Below are positions 10,639-19,922 of a stretch of 64,000 nt of DNA, piece by piece; within the stretch, counting starts at the first letter, position 1, and every line of letters begins with the position of its first letter. The stretch is taken from contig NZ_CP022242.1 of the NCBI RefSeq assembly GCF_003351865.1, forward strand, positions 186,001 through 250,000, in the 5' to 3' direction. The notes below the pieces were generated by a model. That model did no database searches and was not told where the DNA came from. It saw only the letters and a list, made by a program, of their open reading frames with translations. Both the position numbers and the translations under genes were made by a program. The DNA is from Methanofervidicoccus sp. A16. Its GTDB lineage: Archaea; AGJL01; Methanococci; Methanococcales; Methanococcaceae.

Positions 10639-10946
10639 AATAACCACTAAAGATACGTCCCTTTTACTCCATTATAGGTTCCTGTCAATGAGAATGACTT
10701 TTATACTTGGTTATTTAATATTATTACGACGACTATATTTTTTTATTGGAAACTCTCTAGTTTATAGGTTCCGATGGTTTTTTTACCTAATAGTTCTTAT
10801 AAATTATTGAAGTTAAAAATAATCCCTAATAATTTTCTCAGAAGCCTTTAAAGACATCCCAGGAAAAAGTAATAAGGTAGATAATGAGTTTTTTACTTCA
10901 TCTATTTTATTTTTTAATTAAAATTATTATAATATTTATTATAATG

Positions 10947-12818
10947 TTAATCAATTTCAACGTAAACATCTTTATTCTTCTTCATAGCATCTAAAAGTTC
11001 CTTACCTATTTTACTATTCTTGTTTATCCTCACCACCCCATCAGATCCCACTGTTGCATGACATAGAAACTCACCATCTACGTAGATCTTAATATTGCTC
11101 CCTACCATATCCTCCCCAACATCTACTATAACATGCCTCTCAGTTTCAACCAACTTCGTAGTCTCATAATCATTTATATACTCGTAAGTTATAAACCCTC
11201 CCTTTTTATCCTCCTTCTTCTCAACGTTTATTCTAAGTCCTAAGTTATCCTCTAACTTTGCTATTTCTTTTCCTCCCTTCCCTATAACTGCAGGTACATA
11301 CTTCTCAGGTACTATGAGATCTATAGTGTGATCGTCCTTTACATTAACTTCCATACTCTTTTTAATTTTTCTAGGTAGATAAGCACCTAAAACCTTCTTT
11401 ATCTCATCCTCTGCATACTTATATACTGGAGGCTTAGTATTCTCCTCCTCAATCGGCATAACTATAACTTCCTCTCCATAGGTATATATCTCGTACTCTG
11501 TTTTTCCAGTCTCGAAGTCCTTTACCTCTATAACTGGTCTGGCTAAATCTGCCTCCTTCATACCATGAGGTACCTTAACAGTAAATTTGATCTCGTATAC
11601 CTTCTTGATCTTACCATCCTCTAAGAATATAACGGTATCCACTATCTGAGGTATAATACCGAGATCTACCCTACCTATGAGACGTTGAATGGCATCTATA
11701 GGTTTTGAGGCGTGAACTACCCCTACCATTCCTACTCCTGCCATCCTCATATCTGCAAATATCTCGAAATCCCTAGTCTTCCTAACCTCGTCGTATATGG
11801 TATAATCTGGTCTTACCAGTAGTAAGACATCACAGGTGTTCTCCATACTACCTTCAAGAGGAGCGTACTGGGTAATTAACTCATCCACCTGGAGATCCCT
11901 TGGGTTCTCCATAGTCTTTACTATCATGTTGTTATTACAGTAGAACTTTGCCAGTGCAGAGACGAATGTAGATTTTCCACTTCCTGGGCTCCCAGAGACA
12001 AATATTCCTCTAGATTTATCCTTCAACCTCTCCAACAGTTTATCTGATAGTTTGTAATCCTCAAGGGATACCTTGGCGATAGGTCTCACAGCAGTGATCT
12101 CAAGGGCCTCTGAGAAGGGAGGTCTTGCTATTGATATCCTTATATTACCTAACTGTATTACTGTGGCACCTCTCTTCTGTATCTCGATTAACCCGTTGTT
12201 CTGCTCCGTGTATTTTAATATATTATCTATAAGACGTTCCATATCCTCCTTGGACAGTTTCTCATCAGATACTGGGACTAATTTTACATTACCTGGTTTA
12301 CCCCTCTTTGCATAAGGTATACAGTTTTCCTTTAGGTGTATGGACATGGTGTTTTCATCGAAGTACTTAAGTATCTCCAACTCTACCATCTCCTCCTCGA
12401 TCTCTAAATAGTAAGCCTCTATACCTTGGGCTCTGGCAAGGCTGTACTGTATCCTATCACTGGTGAGTAGAACAGAGTTTGTTTCCTTTGCAACCTTTCT
12501 GATCATGGCGTCTATCTCTCCAGTCTTGGCAAGTTGTATTGCATCTATAGAGGGCCTCTCACCGTAGTACTCTATTTCTATGTTGTGATCCTTGGAGATC
12601 TCTACAAGTCTAGTAAGTTCCTCTATACCTAGAAATCCTATTTCTCGACCTTTGTTTGCCTGGGCTTCTAACTCTGCTACTACAGGTTCTGGAATTATAA
12701 TCTTACAGTCTTTTATTACTCCATTTTTTATAAGTTCAGATATCCTTCCATCTATTATTACACAGGTATCAACAGTGATGTTTTTTCCCTGTAAATTTAT
12801 CTTTTCCTCTTTTTCCAT
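10947..12818 (-). CDS. PIN domain - VirB11-like ATPase - KH domain protein
   Basis: Archaeal three-module protein of 623 aa. Residues 12-150 form a PIN nuclease-like domain with conserved acidic residues (TVDTCVIIDGR, PEPVVAELE, TSDR). Residues 215-430 form a secretion-type ATPase with Walker A GSPGSGKST near 277. Residues 500-550 form a KH RNA-binding domain with VIGKGGKEI. Conserved in euryarchaea; it is thought to act in RNA processing or turnover, but a defined role is lacking. AGGTGAT fixes the start. Monocistronic here. Confidence 0.88.
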   Translation of the reverse strand: MEKEEKINLQGKNITVDTCVIIDGRISELIKNGVIKDCKIIIPEPVVAELEAQANKGREIGFLGIEELTRLVEISKDHNIEIEYYGERPSIDAIQLAKTGEIDAMIRKVAKETNSVLLTSDRIQYSLARAQGIEAYYLEIEEEMVELEILKYFDENTMSIHLKENCIPYAKRGKPGNVKLVPVSDEKLSKEDMERLIDNILKYTEQNNGLIEIQKRGATVIQLGNIRISIARPPFSEALEITAVRPIAKVSLEDYKLSDKLLERLKDKSRGIFVSGSPGSGKSTFVSALAKFYCNNNMIVKTMENPRDLQVDELITQYAPLEGSMENTCDVLLLVRPDYTIYDEVRKTRDFEIFADMRMAGVGMVGVVHASKPIDAIQRLIGRVDLGIIPQIVDTVIFLEDGKIKKVYEIKFTVKVPHGMKEADLARPVIEVKDFETGKTEYEIYTYGEEVIVMPIEEENTKPPVYKYAEDEIKKVLGAYLPRKIKKSMEVNVKDDHTIDLIVPEKYVPAVIGKGGKEIAKLEDNLGLRINVEKKEDKKGGFITYEYINDYETTKLVETERHVIVDVGEDMVGSNIKIYVDGEFLCHATVGSDGVVRINKNSKIGKELLDAMKKNKDVYVEID

Positions 12819-12996
12819 AGTTATATCACCTGAAAATTTAAATTATTTAAAATATCTTTTAAATTATTTTTAATTTCTTTTTATAAAAAAGTTTTAGATA
12901 AAAAAGATGAAGTCTACTATAGTAATAATTGTTTATATTTATACTTTATTCTTTTCAGAATTTTCATAAATAAAAAAAAGAAAAAAAATATTAGAA

Positions 12997-14217
12997 TTAT
13001 GCTGCCTCTTCCTCAGGATAGGCAGGTAATTTGTGTTCTGTTAAATCGAGACCTATCTCTTCCTCCTCCTCAGATACTCTAAGACCTCCAGTTACAACTC
13101 CAACTACCTTGGCAATTATATATCCTAAGGCTACACCATACACTATACAGAAGATAGATGCTACTATTTGACTGACTATATTAACATCCCCAGTACCTCC
13201 CAGGGCTGTCATTCCAAAGATACCTGCCAATATTGCACCGATAACTCCTGCAGTTCCATGGACTGGTACTACACCACATACATCATCTAACTTCATATTC
13301 TCCAAGAGTCTATATACAAGGGGCACCTGGGCACCTGCAATAAGACCTATAATTAATCCTCCAATTGGACTGACTATATCTGTTCCAGCACAGATTGCTA
13401 CTAAACCAGCAACTAAACCGTTGGCAGTAAACAGTACATCCTTCTTTGATGCTATAAGTGCACCAATACCTCCCCCTGCCATGGCCAAAGTGGTAGTGGC
13501 ACATACCAATCCACTTATATCCTGCAAGGCTAAGGCACTACCTACGTTGAATCCATACCATCCAATTGCCAGGGCAAAGGCTCCAAAAACTGCCATAGGT
13601 ATGTTGTGTCCCAAGATAGGAACAGGTTTTCCATCTTTAAACCTACCCTTTCTTGGTCCCAACGCTGCAATAGCTCCTAAGGCTAAGAACCCTCCTAAAC
13701 CGTGAACTATTAAACTTCCAGCATAATCATGCCATCCTACTATACTTGCGCCCCATGGACCTAGATATACGAAGAAGGGATACAAAAAGGCAGTAATTAA
13801 TATAGATATTAACACATAGGCACTGAATCTTATTCTCTCGGCAACACCCCCTGAAACTATAGTAGCTGCAGTTGCTGCAAACACTAAGCCAAAGAACCAG
13901 TTTGCCAACTCAAGACCGTTATTCTCTAAAAATGGAGCCGCACTAAATATCTTTCCCCACCAGGCTATAAAATCACCTGGATTTAAAGAGGTACATAGTA
14001 TATAACCTATAAACAACCATGAAACACATCCAACTAACCAATCAACCATGTTCTTCATCATAACGTTATTTACGTTTTTACTCCTAACCTGCCCTCCTTC
14101 CAGCATCGCAAATCCTAACTGCATTAAAAATACCAACACTCCCATAACAACGAGGAAGAATATATCTCCTGCTGTCATTAATTGAGTAAGCGCCTCTGTA
14201 ATGTTCATCTCAGCCAT
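12997..14217 (-). CDS. amt: Ammonium transporter Amt
   Basis: Eleven-helix Amt/MEP/Rh ammonium channel of 406 aa. Diagnostic stretches include the periplasmic WFFGLVFAATAATIVSG, the pore region GASIVGWHDYAGSLIVHGLG with one twin histidine (near residue 170), and VPVHGTAGVIGA with the second (near residue 320). The C-terminal cytoplasmic tail (SEEEEEIGLDLTEH) is the usual GlnK-contacting segment. It follows glnK by about 20 nt on the same strand with its own GGTGAT site, forming the classical glnK-amt pair that is blocked by GlnK when nitrogen is sufficient. Confidence 0.96.
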   Translation of the reverse strand: MAEMNITEALTQLMTAGDIFFLVVMGVLVFLMQLGFAMLEGGQVRSKNVNNVMMKNMVDWLVGCVSWLFIGYILCTSLNPGDFIAWWGKIFSAAPFLENNGLELANWFFGLVFAATAATIVSGGVAERIRFSAYVLISILITAFLYPFFVYLGPWGASIVGWHDYAGSLIVHGLGGFLALGAIAALGPRKGRFKDGKPVPILGHNIPMAVFGAFALAIGWYGFNVGSALALQDISGLVCATTTLAMAGGGIGALIASKKDVLFTANGLVAGLVAICAGTDIVSPIGGLIIGLIAGAQVPLVYRLLENMKLDDVCGVVPVHGTAGVIGAILAGIFGMTALGGTGDVNIVSQIVASIFCIVYGVALGYIIAKVVGVVTGGLRVSEEEEEIGLDLTEHKLPAYPEEEAA

Positions 14218-14238
14218 ATAATCACCCCATCTAATTTA

Positions 14239-14615
<377 letters not shown>

Positions 14616-14820
14616 AATTCTTATTTTATTATATATATACTTTTCCTTAATCTGTTAATCTAAATAAAAGGATTTAAATTAAAAAAGTGTTATCAAGTAA
14701 GGAGTTGTACCTTGAACAGCTATCAAGGTTTCAATAGCAACTATTATAAAATAAAAATAACCTTAGTTCCCATCAAAGTAATGATTTGAATAATTAAATA
14801 ATAAAAAAGACTAGAAAAAA

Positions 14821-15152
14821 CCTTAGTTCCTACCAAGTGTGATTAAAAGAACGATGAAAATGATAATTGTTGTAATAAAAATCATGATTAAAATAATCAG
14901 TATAAAATCTATATAAAAAATCATTAAATATCCTAAGATCTTTCTGAACACATAGGTAAGATAAGGGACCATATTCTGGTATCCACTAATTAGAAGGTAT
15001 TCAGAGGATCGTTCTCCTTTAATATTATTTTTAAAATTTTTTGTATCTAGGATAATAGAAGTTTTTTATTTTTAATTTCTTCTAATTTTTTTAATTATTA
15101 TAATTTTATTGATCATTATTATTTTTAAACTATTTTTTTGATGAGAACTAGG
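14821..15152 (+). mobile_element. Family A inverted-repeat element nested in family B
   Basis: Begins CCTTAGTTCCTACCAAGTG and ends TTTTTGATGAGAACTAGG. Its interior (CCATATTCTGGTATCCACTA near 14971, then a GC-richer TTCAGAGGATCG near 15010) is closely matched at 49500-49550 and more distantly at 53795-53860. It lies exactly 60 bp into the left arm of a family B element, so it probably inserted later. No ORF of significance. No clear direct repeat of its own was found. Confidence 0.72.
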
Positions 15153-15355
15153 ATAATGATCATTATTATGATAAAATAATAAAAGTTTTAAGAGAAATAA
15201 AAAATGAATAAAATTCTGATAGAGGCAGAAAAATAAAATAACCTTTTTTGGACACTGAAGAAACAGAGGTAGGATTACTTTTTAATTTTTTTTAGTTTTT
15301 ATCCTTATTTTTATTTTATTAATATTTTTTATATTATCACTGGTGGGAACTAGGG
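15153..15355 (+). repeat. Partial third element with a family-type right end
   Basis: The stretch ends in TTATCACTGGTGGGAACTAGGG, the inverted form of the family A left end, but has no matching left end. It holds the sequence ACTGAAGAAACAGAGGTAGG (about 15254). Related sequence recurs near 30970 (ACTGAAGAAACAGGGCAGG) and more loosely near 54060 and 19530. It may be a decayed element brought in together with the family A copy. Confidence 0.45.
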
Positions 15356-15725
15356 TTATAATCCTTTAATAAAAATTAATAATAGCGACCTGTTAGAAAG
15401 GATATACTCCACTTCTCCATAGTGTCTTAGAGCGTCCCAGAAAGATTATCTTTATTTTAATTTTAATGCCCTCACTTATACTTTTATTTTTATAATTATT
15501 GTTATTCTTATTAGAATTTTTTTGATGGGAATTAGGGTTAAAAATAATCAAAATTAGATTAAAAATAGAAATATCTTAAAATTATTAATTAAAAGAATTA
15601 ATTATGATAATAAAGTAAAAAATTTTCATTATCTTTTGGATATCCAAGAGTACTATGGATTCCTGTATACTCTTTTTTATTTTTTATTCTTTTTTTAATT
15701 TTCTTATTAAAAAAATAATAAATAG

Positions 15726-15914
15726 TTATTTTATCCTGACTCTATTAACCTTCTTGGACTGCCAGGAGTATCTCCTTATCCTCTTGCTAGCCCCAAAACC
15801 ACAGGCTGCACAGACCTTCTTTCTAACATGGTAGGCTCTTCTACCACATCTTCTACATCTTATATGTTTAGATCCCTTGTTGTGTTTTCCCATTGAGGGA
15901 GTACCTTTACTCAT
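15726..15914 (-). CDS. rpl37e: 50S ribosomal protein L37e
   Basis: Zinc-finger ribosomal protein of 62 aa. [17 protein letters not shown] is the typical L37e start, and [20 protein letters not shown] gives the CxxC...CxxC zinc site. It is the last gene of the L7Ae-S28e-L24e-Lsm-L37e operon, 22 nt after the Lsm gene, with AGGTGA before the ATG. On the distal side lies a repeat-element locus. Confidence 0.97.
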   Translation of the reverse strand: MSKGTPSMGKHNKGSKHIRCRRCGRRAYHVRKKVCAACGFGASKRIRRYSWQSKKVNRVRIK

Positions 15915-15936
15915 AACACTTCACCTTATCCTCTAT

Positions 15937-16152
15937 TTAGAGGGATACAAACTGTATGTTGTCTCCCCTAATTACGATCATTTGGAACTCTTTATCGTCC
16001 TTGTCAAACTTGGCATTTTCAAGGGCTATGTTTATATGTAGATCGTATGCCTTCAATATACCCTTTACTACGGTACCATCTTTTAAATAAACAGTTACAT
16101 TTGTATTTATAGCCTTCCCTAGGATATCTAAGGGCCTCTGAGTATTTATCAT
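15937..16152 (-). CDS. Sm-like archaeal protein (LSm)
   Basis: Archaeal Sm/LSm protein of 71 aa that forms heptameric rings binding U-rich RNA. The Sm1 motif (VYLKDGTVVKGILKAYDLHI) and Sm2 motif (IVIRGDNIQFVSL) are both intact. It lies between L24e and L37e in the operon; pairing of LSm with L37e is common in euryarchaea. AGGTGAT lies just upstream of the ATG. Confidence 0.95.
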   Translation of the reverse strand: MINTQRPLDILGKAINTNVTVYLKDGTVVKGILKAYDLHINIALENAKFDKDDKEFQMIVIRGDNIQFVSL

Positions 16153-16182
16153 CCTATCACCTTTTAAATTATTTGATATTTA

Positions 16183-16374
16183 TTAACTTCCCTTAACTTT
16201 AAGTTCGTGGTATATATATGTCCATTTAAGTTTCCTTGGATCTCTTCCTAGTTTGTAGTTTTTCTCACACTTTGAGGAACAGAAGAGTAGTACAGAACCA
16301 TCTTTTTTTACATATCTCTTTCCAGTACCAGGTTCTATTTTTCCTCCACAAAAACTACACCTTTTCCACTCCAT
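16183..16374 (-). CDS. rpl24e: 50S ribosomal protein L24e
   Basis: Zinc-binding large-subunit protein of 63 aa. [21 protein letters not shown] followed by CSSKCEKN gives the CxxC...CxxxC site, and DPRKLKWT is the family C-terminal signature. Standard gene order with S28e upstream. AGGTGA precedes the ATG. Confidence 0.97.
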   Translation of the reverse strand: MEWKRCSFCGGKIEPGTGKRYVKKDGSVLLFCSSKCEKNYKLGRDPRKLKWTYIYHELKVKGS

Positions 16375-16384
16375 AAAACTTCAC

Positions 16385-16615
16385 CTATCTCCTTTTACCT
16401 AATGGTTTAGCCTCTCTCTCAGTTTCCCTGAGCATTATAATATCTCCAACTTTTACAGGCCCCTTAACATTCCTCGTTAGAATACGACCTGTATCCCTCC
16501 CCCCTAATATCTTACACCTTACCTGGATTATCTCCCCAGTAACCCCTGTCCTTCCAATTACCTGGATTACTTCTGCCGCTGTGGCTTCTTTATAGACCAT
16601 TTCATCCTCAGACAT
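16385..16615 (-). CDS. rps28e: 30S ribosomal protein S28e
   Basis: OB-fold small-subunit protein of 76 aa. The family signatures [35 protein letters not shown] and the C-terminal [11 protein letters not shown] are all present. Second gene of the L7Ae operon, with GGTGG a few bases before the ATG. Confidence 0.97.
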   Translation of the reverse strand: MSEDEMVYKEATAAEVIQVIGRTGVTGEIIQVRCKILGGRDTGRILTRNVKGPVKVGDIIMLRETEREAKPLGKRR

Positions 16616-16636
16616 GTTACCACCTTAGATATTACC

Positions 16637-16990
16637 TTACTCTTTTAACGCCTTTATCTTCTCCACCAACTCCTTTAACTCCTCAGGATCGTCTTCTTCA
16701 ATAATTGCAACTGAGGATGCTGCTACCTCTATCCCTGCAGCTTTACCTAAATTCTCCTTTGTAGATACGTAGGTGTACGGAATATTTTTCTCCTCACAGA
16801 GGTATGGAATATGTGCTACTATCTCCTCTGGTTGAACGTCTTTAGCCAAAACTACTAATTTGGCGATACCCCTTTCAACAGCCTTTGTAACTTCATTTGC
16901 CCCTTTTCTGATCTTTTTAGCTTTAGATATTAATTCGAGAGTTTTTTCCTCTATCTCTTGAGGCACATCAAATTTTACATATATAGCCAT
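16637..16990 (-). CDS. rpl7ae: 50S ribosomal protein L7Ae
   Basis: Kink-turn-binding protein of 117 aa that serves in the ribosome, box C/D and H/ACA RNPs and RNase P. The central [20 protein letters not shown] is the conserved RNA-binding stretch, and [19 protein letters not shown] is typical. First gene of the operon, with a strong AAGGAGGGAG site 5 nt before the ATG. Probable TATA boxes on the minus strand lie at about 17063-17075 and 17101-17113. Confidence 0.97.
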   Translation of the reverse strand: MAIYVKFDVPQEIEEKTLELISKAKKIRKGANEVTKAVERGIAKLVVLAKDVQPEEIVAHIPYLCEEKNIPYTYVSTKENLGKAAGIEVAASSVAIIEEDDPEELKELVEKIKALKE

Positions 16991-17450
16991 ATATCTCCCT
17001 CCTTATCCTTTTAAAAATAATATATACGTTTTTCATCCATTTTGGCCCACTCATATCATCATGGTATAAAAAGAGTGGTTATATCCCTATTCTTTGAAGT
17101 TATATTTATAGATTATGGTTAAAAATAATTCATATTAACAATAGGCATCTATAAAATTTTGTGTTATTACCGCTTAAAAAATAAAAGATTAATAAAAAAT
17201 AATTATAATCATTATAATAAATATAAGAAGTTATTCTCCAATACTATCACTATCAACATTTATTATTTATCATTGAAATTTTCTAATAGTTTTTAAAAGT
17301 GTGAGAAATTCAAAAGAACTAATTTTTACTAACTACTTAACACATTTTCTGGGAAAACAGGGTTTAAATAACTTTGTTAATAATCCCTGTCAAAAAAATT
17401 CTAATAAAATGGGGTTATTATAATTATAAGATTAATAAATATAAAAGAGA

Positions 17451-17685
17451 GCCCTAGTTCCCATCAAAAGTAATAATATAAAAAATAATAATAAAATAAG
17501 AAATAAGAATAAAAACTAAAAGTATAAGAAGAATGTATTAAAATTAAAATAAAAGATAATCTTTCTGGGACGCTCTAAGATACTATGGAAGTGGAGCAGA
17601 TCCTTTTTTAATAGATTACTATTATTAATTTTATTATTTTTTAATATTTTTATTATTTAAATCATTACTTTGATGGGAATTAAGG
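17451..17685 (-). mobile_element. Family B inverted-repeat element, reverse orientation
   Basis: Left end CCCTAGTTCCCATCAAAAG (17452) and right end CTTTGATGGGAATTAAGG (to 17685) are near-perfect inverted repeats. The core, read on the minus strand, is GGATCTGCTCCACTTCC...GAGCGTCC (17568-17603), matching the copies at 15400, 49854 and 53548. Length about 235 bp, non-coding. No convincing direct repeat flanks it. Confidence 0.75.
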
Positions 17686-17784
17686 TTTATTTTATTATTA
17701 TTCCTCTTAAGATTTTTATTATTTTTTATTATAATATTTTTATTTTTATTATTCTTCTAATCACAGTCTTGATGGGAATTGGGG
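17686..17784 (-). repeat. Truncated family A end
   Basis: The stretch finishes with TTCTAATCACAGTCTTGATGGG then AATTGGGG, which is the reverse complement of the family A left end seen at 14821 and 49351. Only about 100 bp of AT-rich arm remain before the family B element begins, with no core. It looks like a left-arm fragment. Confidence 0.5.
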
Positions 17785-18079
17785 TTAATAAAATTAATTA
17801 AAAATCTTATATTAATTCGGATAATAATAAGATATAAAAAAATAATAAAAAATTGTTAAAAAATAAAAAACTTCTATATGTCCTTACAATATAAAAATTA
17901 TATATAAACAGGGATAGTTCTCCCTGTCTCTGAACATTGGAGGGGTGATCCCCTAAATAGAATTTTATATTTTATAGTAGGATTTTCTGTCTTATTCTCC
18001 TACCATTTTGTTTTATTGTTTTTTAATTTTTTATTATAATTACTTTAATTTTTAATTAACTACTTTGATAGGAATGGGG
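17785..18079 (-). mobile_element. Diverged family A element, reverse orientation
   Basis: Read on the minus strand, AAGACAGAAAATCCTACT matches AAGATAGAAAATCCTACT in the family A copy at 53704-54004, and AGAAGTTTTTTATTT matches the copy at 14821. The plus-strand right end is TACTTTGATAGGAATGGGG (18061-18079). The interior holds three strong hairpins: 17909-17926 (6-bp stem), 17941-17954 (5-bp stem) and 17977-18003 (6-bp stem). Non-coding. Confidence 0.55.
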
Positions 18080-18191
18080 TTTAATGGAAATAAATTAATA
18101 TTTTATTATAATATTACTTATTACTCCTGGCTGATAAGATACCAATTACTATAATCATTGTATTGTTCTACCCAATATTCCAGGTGACAAG

Positions 18192-19460
18192 TTGATTCTA
18201 AAGAATTGCAGAATAGTGACCAACAACCAAATTGTAGAGGGAGATATACTAATTGAAGATGGAGTTATAAAAGAAATTAAAAAAGATATTAAAAATGGAG
18301 ATACAAAGGTGGATCTGAAAAATAAGATAGTTATTGGAGGAATTATAGATGCCCATGTCCATTTTAGATATAACAACGTTAAAAAGGAAGGGTTTATATC
18401 AGGTAGTGAGGCCGCTATAAATGGAGGGATAACCTACGTTATAGATATGCCAAACGACAACCCTCCAATTACCACAAAGGAAAGGTTCTACAAGAAATAT
18501 AGGGAGGGGAAGGAGAAGAGTAAAGTGAATATAGAGTTTAACTACGGTGTAACAGAAAATAACTACTTAGATAAGATAGAGGAGGCAAAATCCTATAAGA
18601 TATTTATGGTTGAATCTGTTGGAGATCTCTTTATAAGTGATTATAGTAAGTTAAGGGACATTCTCAATCAGGATAAGATATTTACAATCCATGCTGAACA
18701 TAAGGATGTGATAGAGGAGAATAAAAAAAGATATCCCTTAAACTCCTGGATAGATCACTGTAGGATAAGAGATAAGAGGAGCGAGGTGGAGGGAATAAAG
18801 GAGATCTTAAGATGTTTAGAGGAAATAGAGAAGTTAGGGAATAAAAAACCCCATATCCACTTCTGCCATATCTCTACAAAGGAGGGGTTGGATCTGATAA
18901 AGAAGGCGAAGGAGAGATTTAAAAATGTTAAAATCACCTTGGAGGTTACTCCCCACCACCTATATCTAAATATGGACATGGCCGAGGAATTGAAGGGATT
19001 AGGTAAATTCAACCCTCCTTTGAGAACCAAGGAGGACAACAGGGCACTTATGAGGGGATTAATAGAGGGAAGTGTGGATATTGTAGCAACGGATCATGCT
19101 CCCCATACCTACGAGGAGAAGAGTAGGGATGTAAGGGAATGTCCATCAGGTATTCCAGGTGTTGAAACCTTTCTCCCGTTGATGTTGAACCTTGTAAATA
19201 AAGGGATGATATCTCTATTTCGTCTTGTAGATCTCATCTCCAACAAACCTGGAAGGATATTCCATATAGACAACAGATTAAAGGAGGGAAAAACTGCAAA
19301 CTTAACTGTTATAGATCTAAAGAGGGAGATTACAATAAAGGGAGAGAGGTTTAAATCTAAGTCTAAATTTACACCTTTTGAGGGCTGGAGAGTTAAAGGA
19401 GTACCTATCTATACATTGGTTAACGGTACTCTCTATGAGACGTCTTTGGTGGATTTGTGA
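18192..19460 (+). CDS. pyrC: Dihydroorotase
   Basis: Zinc amidohydrolase that interconverts carbamoyl-aspartate and dihydroorotate in pyrimidine synthesis. Metal-binding motifs are in order: DAHVHFR near residue 52, TIHAEH near 166, HFCHIST near 222 and DHAPH near 300. Length 422 aa, typical of the archaeal type. The start codon is TTG at 18192, with AGGTGA 4-10 nt upstream; no ATG fits. The repeat locus ends about 110 bp before this start, so it must lie close to the promoter. Confidence 0.94.
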   Translation: MILKNCRIVTNNQIVEGDILIEDGVIKEIKKDIKNGDTKVDLKNKIVIGGIIDAHVHFRYNNVKKEGFISGSEAAINGGITYVIDMPNDNPPITTKERFYKKYREGKEKSKVNIEFNYGVTENNYLDKIEEAKSYKIFMVESVGDLFISDYSKLRDILNQDKIFTIHAEHKDVIEENKKRYPLNSWIDHCRIRDKRSEVEGIKEILRCLEEIEKLGNKKPHIHFCHISTKEGLDLIKKAKERFKNVKITLEVTPHHLYLNMDMAEELKGLGKFNPPLRTKEDNRALMRGLIEGSVDIVATDHAPHTYEEKSRDVRECPSGIPGVETFLPLMLNLVNKGMISLFRLVDLISNKPGRIFHIDNRLKEGKTANLTVIDLKREITIKGERFKSKSKFTPFEGWRVKGVPIYTLVNGTLYETSLVDL

Positions 19461-19922
19461 CTAAATGATGAAATATTCAAATAAAATAAGGAAAAAGTAA
19501 ATCTCGCTGTATCCTTTACAATACTTCAGGTACTAGAAAAACAGAAGATTGAGATATTATTTTTTATTAAATCTTTAAAATTAATAATAAAAATAACTAA
19601 GTTAATTGTAAAAATAAAAATGATACAAATAATAAAAATAAAAAAGAAATTAAAACTATTCTCACCAATCTCTACATTATTTGGGAATAAAGACATCCAA
19701 GAGTTATAGTTAGGAGAGAATGGAAATTTTTCCTTTCCCCTTTAATTTTTAGTAGTTAGAGAAGGATATTATCCAAATTTATACACTTAAAAAATTTATA
19801 TTTAGAGTAGTAGAAAAAGTATTATTCTTAAAACCTTTTAAAACAATTCGTTATTTATTATTTTCTTTATTTATTTTATCATGATCTTATTAGTTAACTT
19901 TTTCTTTACCGACCCTATTATT
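19461..19922. other. Intergenic region between convergent pyrC and the radical SAM pseudogene
   Basis: Non-coding, AT-rich. At about 19503-19555 ATCTC...GAGAT and CTGT...ACAG can pair to form a loose hairpin; the loop contains GTACTAGAAAAACAGA, loosely similar to sequence at 54065. Both flanking genes point inwards, so transcription terminators are expected here, but none can be singled out. Confidence 0.4.

Larger units (their letters stand above)
14761..15538 (+). mobile_element. Family B inverted-repeat element, split by a nested family A element
   Basis: Left end CCTTAGTTCCCATCAAAG at 14761 and right end TTTGATGGGAATTAGGG at 15521-15537 are imperfect inverted repeats. The left arm (14761-14820) matches the left arm of the copy at 49720, and 15356-15538 matches that copy's right part, so 14821-15355 is inserted material. 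The conserved family B core is at 15400-15438. A perfect 9-bp direct repeat TAAAAATAA flanks the element (14752-14760 and 15539-15547), consistent with a target-site duplication. No coding capacity. Confidence 0.75.

Noticed and set aside
14761-15538. Possible CRISPR array from repeated CCTTAGTTCCCATCA motifs
   Set aside because: Spacing is irregular (60 bp to more than 300 bp), the motifs occur in both orientations as inverted pairs, and the sequence between copies is itself conserved. There are no cas genes in the window.
17042-17075. Hairpin CCACTC/GAGTGG with AUGAUGA upstream of L7Ae, considered as a kink-turn autoregulation site
   Set aside because: No matching CUGA or tandem G-A partner can be placed to form a kink-turn, and the loop contains a TATA-like sequence, so it is more likely promoter DNA.
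17785-18079. Hairpins before pyrC as a pyrimidine riboswitch or attenuator
   Set aside because: The segment is related to family A repeat elements found at unrelated genes, so the structure is better explained as part of the element.
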